NCBI GenBank assembly: GCA_007121575.1
Contig: SKKJ01000172.1
Span: 1 to 5,065, forward strand
Length of the DNA stretch: 5,065 nt
Direction of reading: 5' to 3'
Origin: Natronomonas sp.
Lineage (GTDB): Archaea > Halobacteriota > Halobacteria > Halobacteriales > Haloarculaceae
The translations under genes were made by a program, and so were the position numbers. The notes beneath the pieces were generated by a model. That model ran no database searches. It saw nothing but the letters and a program-made list of their open reading frames with translations, and was not told the origin of the DNA. Shown one piece after another: positions 1 through 5,065 of this stretch. The stretch's first letter is position 1, and each line of letters opens with the position of its first letter.

Positions 1-158
1 AGACCCTTCAGGACGCCGGCTGGGGATGGGACGACGACGGCAACCTGCGCTACCCAGAGGACGCCGACACGTCCGAACTCTGGCCACCGGGGAGCGAGCC
101 GGTCGAGAACCCAGACGATTGGGACTGCATCGACGCGGACGGCAACCTGACGTTCTAA
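1..158 (+). CDS. Family-5 solute-binding protein of an Opp/Dpp-type ABC importer, C-terminal end only
   Basis: This is the last 51 codons of a gene that starts before the window; the first complete codon is at base 3 and the stop TAA is at 156-158. The reading begins TLQDAGWGWDDDGNLRYP and ends DADGNLTF. An 'AGW-WDDDGNL-YP' stretch followed by a Trp/Cys/Asp tail is what I recognise from C-termini of haloarchaeal SBP_bac_5 proteins. Such proteins are lipid-anchored outside the cell and deliver peptides or other oligomers to the membrane subunits. The tail has 15 Asp/Glu and one Arg, a strong halophile signature. Of its 51 codons 44 end in G or C, clearly more than in the genes that follow. Its position just upstream of the permease and ATPase genes supports the assignment. 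The N-terminal signal and ligand-binding regions are outside the window, so the substrate cannot be inferred. Confidence 0.8.
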   Translation, partial: TLQDAGWGWDDDGNLRYPEDADTSELWPPGSEPVENPDDWDCIDADGNLTF

Positions 159-255
159 TACATCCGACTGCGCAACAACAGATTTACGTAAAGACGCAGA
201 AGGATATTACGTACGAACGGAGAACGCATTTCAACTACTCATACTACTCATACAC
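159..255 (+). promoter_or_regulatory. dppA-dppC intergenic region with palindrome and tandem repeat
   Basis: This 97-base AT-richer gap separates the binding-protein gene from the first permease gene. It holds a perfect 10-base palindrome, TTTACGTAAA (183-192). A second TACGTA core lies at 208-213, with its centre 23 bases from the first. A 5-base inverted repeat, CTGCG (168-172) and CGCAG (195-199), flanks the palindrome. A perfect 9-base tandem repeat, ACTACTCAT twice (234-251), ends four bases before the next start codon. Gaps at this point in ABC operons often uncouple abundant binding protein from scarce membrane subunits by RNA processing or partial termination. That role here is inference. 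I see no convincing TATA box at leaderless distance from base 256 and no strong terminator. Confidence 0.35.
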
Positions 256-1203
256 ATGTTAAATCGGATACCGATACTGTCCCGGGTTTCGGAGGGCTTC
301 TCTAACGCCGGTAATCATTACGCCATACGAAACTTCCGAAACGCGCTCGGAAAGATGCTCGACTCCAGGATGACGATGGTGTACGCCTCATTCCTCGTCT
401 TCGTGCTCCTCCTCGGTCTCGTGGGGCCATGGATCGCACCATACGATGCAACCGACCGAATACGCGGCGAAGACGGCGAGTTGCTGCGCGGTGAACCCCC
501 ATCGTTGGATCACCCGCTCGGAACCACTGAGGTCGGTTACGACGTGTTCTCGCGAATGTTGATCGGTGCGAGACCGACCGCGATTTCTGGCCTCCTTGGC
601 GGGACGATCATCATCACGATCGGTTCACTGGTCGGGATAACGGCTGGATACGTCGGTGGACGGACTGAAAACGTACTCATGCGGATGACTGACCTCGTCT
701 ATGGGGTTCCGCTCATCCCGACCGCGATCGTTCTGATCGCGTTCTTCGGCGTCGGGTTCATTCAGTCGATACTGGTCATCGCGTTCGTGCTGTGGCGTGG
801 AAGTGCGCGTGTGTTACGCTCACAAGTGCTGCAGATCAAAGAGCGCGAGTTCATACTGGCATCGAAAGCGACCGGAACCAGCACGCCTCGAATCATCATG
901 AAACACATCTTCCCGAACGTGGCGACGATGGCCGTGATGTTCTTTGCCATCGGGGTTGGATATACGATTATCATCCAGGCCGGCCTCTCGTTCCTCGGGG
1001 TCGTCGATCCGTTCGTCCCCTCGTGGGGTGTCATGATGCGAAACGCCTATGCGTCCGGACAGGTCGGTAACTACTGGTGGTGGTCGATTCCGCCTGGACT
1101 CATGATCGCGTTCACCGTCGTCTCGACGTTCATGTTCGGACGAAGCTACGAGCGCATCTCTGGCGGTGGCGACGATGAAGGCGCAATGGTGCAGGCAGGG
1201 TAA
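256..1203 (+). CDS. dppC: ABC importer permease subunit, DppC/OppC type
   Basis: Integral membrane subunit that pairs with the DppB-type subunit to form the translocation channel. The product is 315 residues, within the usual range for DppC. Hydrophobic segments lie near residues 42-62, 107-131, 148-168, 168-185, 222-246 and 276-297. Family marks are HPLGTTEVGYDVFSRMLIGAR (86-106, the usual 'LGTD-GRDV-SR---GAR' region in an archaeal GYDV form), the cytoplasmic EAA loop EFILASKATG (198-207) with KHIFPN (216-221) that docks on the ATPases, and GLSFLG (243-248) with PSWGVM (255-260). The start at 256 is the first ATG in a frame that is open back to the end of dppA; no Shine-Dalgarno precedes it, which is common in haloarchaea. 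The C-terminus ends in a Gly/Asp-rich tail and lacks the common 'DPR' ending. Substrate is unknown; peptide is the default family label. Confidence 0.93.
   Translation: MLNRIPILSRVSEGFSNAGNHYAIRNFRNALGKMLDSRMTMVYASFLVFVLLLGLVGPWIAPYDATDRIRGEDGELLRGEPPSLDHPLGTTEVGYDVFSRMLIGARPTAISGLLGGTIIITIGSLVGITAGYVGGRTENVLMRMTDLVYGVPLIPTAIVLIAFFGVGFIQSILVIAFVLWRGSARVLRSQVLQIKEREFILASKATGTSTPRIIMKHIFPNVATMAVMFFAIGVGYTIIIQAGLSFLGVVDPFVPSWGVMMRNAYASGQVGNYWWWSIPPGLMIAFTVVSTFMFGRSYERISGGGDDEGAMVQAG
1197..1200 (+). promoter_or_regulatory. Weak Shine-Dalgarno site of the dppD-like gene
   Basis: AGGG lies in the last codons of the upstream gene, eight bases before the ATG at 1209. It is a partial match to the archaeal anti-Shine-Dalgarno complement, with GTAATC following in the place of GTGATC. 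Together with the 5-base gap it suggests translation by reinitiation or coupling. Confidence 0.4.
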
Positions 1204-1208
1204 TCACA

Positions 1209-2255
1209 ATGAGCGAACAACCAATACTCGAACTCGACGATGTCACGATTCAGTATCGAACAGCTGGCGGAATGTTGACTGCGGTGTCGGATGCGTCATT
1301 TACGATCGGTAAAGGCGAATATTTCGGACTGGTCGGCGAATCCGGCTGCGGAAAGTCGACGATCGCAAAGACGCTTATCGGCGCACTCGACGATAACGGG
1401 CAGATTTCATCCGGCGAAATACGATACAAGGGCGAACCGATTCAAGATTACACCGAAAAGCAATTCAATCAAGAACTTCGGTGGAAAGAGATCTCGATGA
1501 TCCCGCAGGGATCGATGAACAATCTCGATCCGATCGAGAAGATCAGTAACCAAGCGATCGAGATCGCGCAGGTCCACACGGATATGACGAGAGCCGAAGC
1601 GCTCGAACGTTTCGAAGAGCTCTTCGAAGTCGTCGGGATTCAGAAAAGCCGTATCCACGATTATCCACACCAGTTCTCCGGTGGCATGGAGCAGCGAGCG
1701 ATTATCGCGCTTGCGCTGTTCCTCAACCCATCGCTCATCATCGCTGATGAGCCGACGACCGCGCTGGACGTCATCATGCAGGATCAAGTCTTTAAATATC
1801 TCGATGAGATCCGCGAGGAGGGTGGCGCCAGCATGGTGTTGATTACGCACGACATCAGCTTGGTGTTCGAATCGTGTGACGATATCGCGATCATGCACAG
1901 CGGGCAGATCGCAGAGACTGGAGATATCGAGACGATCTATGATGACTCGAGACACCCGTACGCGTTCATGCTAAAGGGCGCGTTCCCGGATCACCGCTAT
2001 CCGGATCGAGAGCTAGAGATCATCGACGGATACCCACCTGAAAACATGGGTGAGGTAAACTACTGCACGTTCGTTGATCGATGCCCATACGCTGTCGATG
2101 AGTGCAGAGAGATGGCTCCGGAACTCGAACAGTGGGAGGGTACGGAATCTGATCACCTCGTCGCGTGTTTCCGGAGTGAAGACGCCTACGAGGAACACCA
2201 GCGAAGTATGCCAGAAAGCGATAGCGAAAGTACGGAGGTGCACGGAGATGACTGA
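1209..2255 (+). CDS. dppD: ABC importer ATP-binding subunit, DppD/OppD type
   Basis: Cytoplasmic ATPase that, with the DppF-type partner, powers uptake. All nucleotide-binding motifs are present in 348 residues: Walker [10 protein letters not shown] (43-51), Q-loop Gln100, ABC signature FSGGMEQR (156-163), Walker [13 protein letters not shown] (176-187) with catalytic Glu181, and switch His214. The C-terminal oligopeptide-type domain starts at HPYAFML (249-255) and carries Cys286, Cys292, Cys299 and Cys320. In mycobacterial OppD the equivalent cysteines hold a [4Fe-4S] cluster, so a cluster is likely here by homology. The [15 protein letters not shown] stretch is typical of archaeal members rather than enterobacterial DppD. 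An acidic tail follows Cys320. The signature has Glu161 where Arg or Lys is usual. The start lies five bases after the dppC stop, and the end overlaps the next gene by eight bases. Confidence 0.94.
   Translation: MSEQPILELDDVTIQYRTAGGMLTAVSDASFTIGKGEYFGLVGESGCGKSTIAKTLIGALDDNGQISSGEIRYKGEPIQDYTEKQFNQELRWKEISMIPQGSMNNLDPIEKISNQAIEIAQVHTDMTRAEALERFEELFEVVGIQKSRIHDYPHQFSGGMEQRAIIALALFLNPSLIIADEPTTALDVIMQDQVFKYLDEIREEGGASMVLITHDISLVFESCDDIAIMHSGQIAETGDIETIYDDSRHPYAFMLKGAFPDHRYPDRELEIIDGYPPENMGEVNYCTFVDRCPYAVDECREMAPELEQWEGTESDHLVACFRSEDAYEEHQRSMPESDSESTEVHGDD
2234..2240 (+). promoter_or_regulatory. Strong Shine-Dalgarno site fixing the dppF start
   Basis: GGAGGTG, a full match to the archaeal 16S 3' tail, sits seven bases before the ATG at 2248. 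This decides the start of the dppF-like gene. The open frame extends upstream to an ATG at 2074, but that would add 58 residues lying wholly over the end of dppD, with no family similarity that I can see and no comparable ribosome site. Confidence 0.8.
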
Positions 2256-3327
2256 GAACGAACCCGTTCTCAAACTCGAGAACTTACAGAAATATTTCAC
2301 GGACGAAAGCCTCAAAGACCGAATTCTCGGTCGTGACGTATCGCCCGTTCGGGCCGTCGATGAGGTTACAATCGATCTTTACGAGAACGAGTCGATCGGC
2401 GTCATCGGTGAATCCGGCTGTGGGAAGACGACGCTCCTGCGAACGCTTATGGGTCTTTATAAACCCACCGGCGGGGAGATGTATTACAACGGCGAGCCGA
2501 CATCGGAGTTCTCGAAAGCGGAGTGGCAGAAGTATCGACGAAACGTTCAGATCATCTTTCAGGATCCGTTCAATTCGCTCGATCCGAAGTTCACCGTTCG
2601 AGACACGCTCAAAGAGCCGTTGCAGGTCCACGGACTGGACAACCACGAAGAGCGGATGCACAGAGTCCTCGAGGAAGTCCAGTTGAACCCACCGGAGCAG
2701 TACATAGACCGATATCCGAAACAACTCTCTGGCGGCGAGAAACAGCGTGTTTCGATCGCGCGTGCGCTCATCCTCGAACCGGAAGTCATCCTCGCGGACG
2801 AGCCCGTTTCGATGCTCGATGTTTCGACGCAGGCGTCGATCCTGACGCTCCTTTCGAACCTGATGGAAGAGAAGGGACTCTCGATGTTTTACATCTCACA
2901 CGATCTCTCCACCGTTTCATACATCTGTGATGAGATCAACGTGATGTACCTCGGACGGGTCGTCGAGCGATCGCCGACGAAGAAGGTTCTCAGAGAGCCG
3001 AAACACCCGTACTCACAGGCGCTGATCGATGCGATCCCGGTCCCTGACCCACACTATAACCGCGAACGGACCAAAATCGAAGGCGCGGCGCTTGATCCGG
3101 TCGACCTCGGTGAGGGCTGTCGTTTCCGTGACCGATGTCCCGAACGGATGGATATCTGTGATATCAAGCCGCGGTTCGTCGATGTCGATGGAGAAAGCAT
3201 CGCGTCGTGTCACCTGTACTACGATCACGAGTCAGCCGACCCGGCGGCTGATATCGACGAACGGCGACTTGCTTCGGGCTCGACGACATCGGGTGTGGAA
3301 GCCACCGGCAAGGCAGGTGATAACTGA
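2248..3327 (+). CDS. dppF: ABC importer ATP-binding subunit, DppF/OppF type
   Basis: Second cytoplasmic ATPase of the importer, 359 residues from the ATG at 2248. Motifs in order are Walker A GESGCGKTT (54-62), Q-loop Gln105 followed by DPFNSLDP, signature LSGGEKQR (160-167), Walker B VILADEPVSMLD (180-191) with Glu185, and switch His218. The 'Q-DPFNSLDP' and 'DEPVSMLD' forms separate DppF-type from DppD-type subunits. The C-terminal domain begins at HPYSQALIDAIP (253-264) and has Cys291, Cys297, Cys304 and Cys321, spaced like the iron-sulfur site of the DppD-type partner. A tail of about 35 polar residues follows. The gene overlaps dppD by eight bases (ATGACTGA) and ends in TGATG shared with dppB, which implies coupled translation and matched subunit levels. 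Both ATP sites look catalytically competent. Confidence 0.94.
   Translation: MTENEPVLKLENLQKYFTDESLKDRILGRDVSPVRAVDEVTIDLYENESIGVIGESGCGKTTLLRTLMGLYKPTGGEMYYNGEPTSEFSKAEWQKYRRNVQIIFQDPFNSLDPKFTVRDTLKEPLQVHGLDNHEERMHRVLEEVQLNPPEQYIDRYPKQLSGGEKQRVSIARALILEPEVILADEPVSMLDVSTQASILTLLSNLMEEKGLSMFYISHDLSTVSYICDEINVMYLGRVVERSPTKKVLREPKHPYSQALIDAIPVPDPHYNRERTKIEGAALDPVDLGEGCRFRDRCPERMDICDIKPRFVDVDGESIASCHLYYDHESADPAADIDERRLASGSTTSGVEATGKAGDN
3315..3321 (+). promoter_or_regulatory. Strong Shine-Dalgarno site of the dppB-like gene
   Basis: AGGTGAT, an exact match to the archaeal 16S tail complement, lies five bases before the ATG at 3327, inside the last codons of dppF. Together with the one-base TGATG overlap it supports this start for dppB. 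Confidence 0.75.
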
Positions 3328-4319
3328 TGTCGAAAGTTCGATACTACGTGCTACGAACGTTACAGACGGTGTTCATGCTGTGGCTCGCAGCGACACTGCT
3401 GTTCATACTGTTCCGGTCGATGCCCGGTGATTTCACGGATCGTATGCTCTTTGCGGGTGCGGATCCCGCAGCAGTCGAGGCGTTCCGTGAGGATTGGGGC
3501 TTGAACGATCCGTTGTACGTGCAGTACTACCGATACATTACGAACTTAGCCGTCGGTAACGCTGGTGTCTCGCTCGAATACCGCGTCCCGGTTATCCAGT
3601 ACATCCGGATGCGCCTGTTCAACTCGTTCATCCTCATCGCGCCAGGGATTACGTTCGCGTACCTTTTGGGTTCACTGTACGGACTTCTCGCGGGAATGAA
3701 ACGCGGCTCGATCATTGAGAAATACGGTATCATCCCGATCATCTTCCTCGGTGCATTCCCATCGTTCGTGACGGCGATCTTCCTCATCGTCATCTTCGCG
3801 AGCTGGCTCGGCTGGTTCCCCACTGGGGGCCTGATAACCGCTGACACGAGGCGGTTATTTGCCGATGCCCCGTGGTGGCGACGCTATCTCACGGGTGATT
3901 TCCTGTGGCATGCCGCGCTACCGTTTACCGCTGTGGTCTGTCGGTACCTGTTCTTGCCATCGCTGATCATGCGGACCAGCGTCTTCGAGGTCCAAGGACA
4001 GGGATTCATCTTCTACAACCGAATCACTGGCCTTCCGGCGGTCAACCGTCTCCGACACATCGCGAAGCACGCCAGCCTGCCGGTCATCACGCTCTACCCG
4101 GTTTCGATGACCCGTGCAATCGGTGGATTGGTGTTAATCGAAATCGTGTTCAACTGGCCGGGTATCGGTGCCGCACTCGTTGACGGTGTCTTGGCACGTG
4201 ATTATCCGGTCGTGCAGTTCGTGTTCTTCCTGATCGCAGCGTTCATCATCATCGCTAACTACGCGGTCGATATCATCTACGGGATTATCGATCCGCGAAT
4301 CGCCGTCGAAGGCGAATAG
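3327..4319 (+). CDS. dppB: ABC importer permease subunit, DppB/OppB type
   Basis: Second channel-forming membrane subunit, 330 residues, the usual DppB size. It begins with an N-terminal membrane helix (about 9-30) ending in FRSMPGD, then GLNDPLYVQYYRY (58-70), the family's 'GLD-PL--QY--W' region. Further hydrophobic stretches lie near 103-123, 134-160, 195-212, 252-275 and 294-318. The C-terminal block has FNWPGIGAALVDGVLARDYP (275-294) and ends near IDPRI (321-325), both hallmarks of DppB. The EAA loop (about 221-252) keeps Gly235, Leu236 and the closing LP but has FYNRITG where 'TARAKG' is common, so the Ala pair is lost. It is the last gene of the cluster rather than the one after the binding protein. 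U-rich sequence follows within about 15 bases of the stop. Confidence 0.93.
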   Translation: MSKVRYYVLRTLQTVFMLWLAATLLFILFRSMPGDFTDRMLFAGADPAAVEAFREDWGLNDPLYVQYYRYITNLAVGNAGVSLEYRVPVIQYIRMRLFNSFILIAPGITFAYLLGSLYGLLAGMKRGSIIEKYGIIPIIFLGAFPSFVTAIFLIVIFASWLGWFPTGGLITADTRRLFADAPWWRRYLTGDFLWHAALPFTAVVCRYLFLPSLIMRTSVFEVQGQGFIFYNRITGLPAVNRLRHIAKHASLPVITLYPVSMTRAIGGLVLIEIVFNWPGIGAALVDGVLARDYPVVQFVFFLIAAFIIIANYAVDIIYGIIDPRIAVEGE

Positions 4320-4330
4320 GCGATCACGCT

Positions 4331-4342
4331 GTCTTTTATTCT
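4331..4342 (+). terminator. Possible U-tract terminator of the dpp operon
   Basis: GTCTTTTATTCT starts 12 bases after the dppB stop. Archaeal RNA polymerase can terminate at short T-rich tracts without a strong hairpin, and this is the first such tract after the operon. The run is short, so the call is tentative. Confidence 0.35.
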
Positions 4343-4368
4343 CGCGTTCGCTTCCCGGGCAGTGGCTT

Positions 4369-4465
4369 CTGTTCCATTTACAAGAACCGTGTGCACGTAC
4401 CGAAGTGATTCTGTTACAACGGGACGTTCATGCGTGTACACTATCGGACACGTTTTCCCGTATTA
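4369..4465 (-). pseudogene. Possible decayed 3' end of a second uspA copy
   Basis: Read on the minus strand just downstream of uspA, codons from 4429 to 4409 give ERPVVTE, against ERPVVSV at the end of the intact gene. One frame over, 4451 to 4437 gives VSDSV, where UspA has VTQSI. At DNA level the 9-base word TGAACGTCC occurs in uspA (4546-4538) and here (4430-4422). The word GTAATGGAACAG at the uspA end (4526-4515) recurs as GTAAATGGAACAG (4381-4369), in the same order. A stop (4465-4463) and a frame change break it. Relic of a tandem stress-protein duplication is the best explanation I have, but short matches can arise by chance. Confidence 0.3.
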
Positions 4466-4473
4466 TGACGAAC

Positions 4474-4487
4474 AAAAACCAGAAAAA
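4474..4487 (-). terminator. Probable terminator of uspA
   Basis: On the minus strand two runs of five T (4487-4483 and 4478-4474) lie about 25-38 bases after the uspA stop. They form most of the loop of a weak hairpin, ACGAAC (4468-4473) with GTTCGT (4491-4496). Archaeal terminators are typically U-rich tracts of this kind. Confidence 0.45.
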
Positions 4488-4511
4488 CGCGTTCGTTCGC
4501 ACCCTGCGGCG

Positions 4512-4958
4512 TTACTGTTCCATTACGGAAACGACCGGACGTTCAGAATTGAGAATGATAGACTGTGTAACGCTACCGAACAACGCTTTTCCGGTCGGTG
4601 ACCGATTTTTGCCGCCGATGACGACGTATCGGGGTTCGATATCATCAATCGCCGCAAGTATCTCGTCTGTCGGGTCGCCGATACGCCCGACTGCGGAGAT
4701 GTGCCCCGATGATTCGTCTCCTAACGCTCCATCGATGAACTTCTGAGCGATATCCTCCGCTCTGTCGACTTCGATGGTAAACGAATAGTCCGAGAACTCA
4801 TCGACCGATTGGATCGATTCGAAATGCTCTTCTGCGTCCTTTTCAGGGAGAACGTGAAGCACCTGTAACTCCTCATCGAAAGCTGTTGCGAGTTCGTATG
4901 CGGTGGTGATTATCTGTGTCGGATCCCGCTTTTCTCCGACGGCTGCAAGTATTACCAT
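4512..4958 (-). CDS. Universal stress protein, UspA family
   Basis: A single-domain Usp protein of 148 residues, normal length for the family; cytoplasmic, usually a dimer, often linked to stress or energy state. It opens with a beta strand MVILAAVG, has LQVLHVLPEKD (31-41) as the second strand, then GRIGDPTDEIL (91-101), the common 'G-P---I' helix start, and ends with YVVIGGKNRS (111-120), ALFGSVTQSI (125-134) and ERPVVSV (139-145). The family's ATP-binding pattern G-2X-G-9X-G(S/T) is kept except that the second Gly is Asn118. The strand-1 Asp usual in ATP binders appears as Gly8. ATP binding is therefore uncertain, though haloarchaeal homologues often vary here. The start at 4958 is the only ATG, since an in-frame TGA lies three codons upstream. 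It converges on the dpp operon and is probably transcribed independently. Confidence 0.9.
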   Translation of the reverse strand: MVILAAVGEKRDPTQIITTAYELATAFDEELQVLHVLPEKDAEEHFESIQSVDEFSDYSFTIEVDRAEDIAQKFIDGALGDESSGHISAVGRIGDPTDEILAAIDDIEPRYVVIGGKNRSPTGKALFGSVTQSIILNSERPVVSVMEQ

Positions 4959-4982
4959 ATGTAATCATGACATAGCGATCAC

Positions 4983-4995
4983 ATATATCTTTTCG
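4983..4995 (-). promoter_or_regulatory. uspA promoter: BRE and TATA box placed for a leaderless transcript
   Basis: On the minus strand CGAAAAG (4995-4989) is followed by ATATAT (4988-4983). A purine-rich TFB-recognition element directly upstream of a TATA box is the archaeal promoter pattern. The TATA centre is about 28 bases from the A of the uspA ATG, so transcription should begin at or within a few bases of the start codon. No Shine-Dalgarno is present, as expected for leaderless haloarchaeal mRNA. Confidence 0.6.
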
Positions 4996-5065
4996 TGGTC
5001 CTTCTATCGATGTCGTTCGTATGCTTACGTCATTCTGTCGGCCTATCTCGGTGTTATATCTATAA

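Noticed and set aside
26..262. 78-codon plus-strand open frame covering the dppA tail and the gap
   Set aside because: It overlaps the real dppA frame, its product is Arg-rich unlike halophile proteins, and it has no family similarity that I recognise.
1407..1955. 182-codon minus-strand open frame opposite dppD
   Set aside because: It lies wholly antisense to an intact ATPase with all motifs. Long antisense frames follow from the codon bias of such genes.
2074..2247. 58-codon N-terminal extension of dppF
   Set aside because: It lies over the end of dppD in another frame, is basic and shows no similarity to the family, while a perfect ribosome site precedes ATG 2248.
4391..4441. Short palindromes GTGCAC and GTGTACAC in the dppB-uspA gap
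   Set aside because: They are short, lie between convergent gene ends where operators are unlikely, and are expected by chance at this length.
4362..4746. Two plus-strand open frames across the gap and the uspA end
   Set aside because: Both run mostly antisense to uspA, lack a ribosome site or promoter, and encode Cys/Arg-rich products unlike the other proteins.
5054..5065. Near-palindromic TTATA-TC-TATAA at the window end
   Set aside because: It could be a TATA box of a gene beyond the window, but no gene is visible to tie it to.

Overview
The window looks like haloarchaeal DNA (class Halobacteria; genus not resolvable). The evidence is strongly acidic proteins, near-absence of the tetranucleotide CTAG (I find one copy, inside the dppD-like gene), Shine-Dalgarno sites matching the archaeal 16S tail (GGAGGTG, AGGTGAT), a TATA box placed for a leaderless transcript, and protein variants typical of archaea. 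GC content is moderate, about 53-60% by hand count on sample stretches, which is lower than in many haloarchaea.

Layout. Bases 1-158 are the 3' end of a family-5 extracytoplasmic solute-binding protein gene (dppA-like). A 97-base gap follows. Then four tightly packed plus-strand genes run from 256 to 4319: permease DppC-like (256-1203), ATPase DppD-like (1209-2255), ATPase DppF-like (2248-3327) and permease DppB-like (3327-4319). Junctions are a 5-base gap, an 8-base overlap and a 1-base overlap, so this is one transcription and translation unit. A universal-stress-protein gene lies convergently at 4512-4958 on the minus strand, with its promoter just beyond. Between dppB and uspA is a 192-base gap with candidate terminators for both strands and a possible decayed copy of a uspA 3' end.

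Together the first five genes form a complete Opp/Dpp-type ABC importer: a surface binding protein, two membrane subunits and two ATPases that both keep all catalytic motifs and a four-cysteine C-terminal domain. The peptide label is a family name only. Related archaeal and Thermotogales systems also import oligosaccharides, so the substrate is open. The gene order A-C-D-F-B, with the DppB-type permease last, differs from the usual A-B-C-D-F order.

I found no clearly new system, CRISPR array, mobile element, tRNA or rRNA. The more unusual points are the gene order, the codon-use jump between the binding-protein tail and the rest of the operon, the possible uspA relic, and small repeats and palindromes in the dppA-dppC gap.
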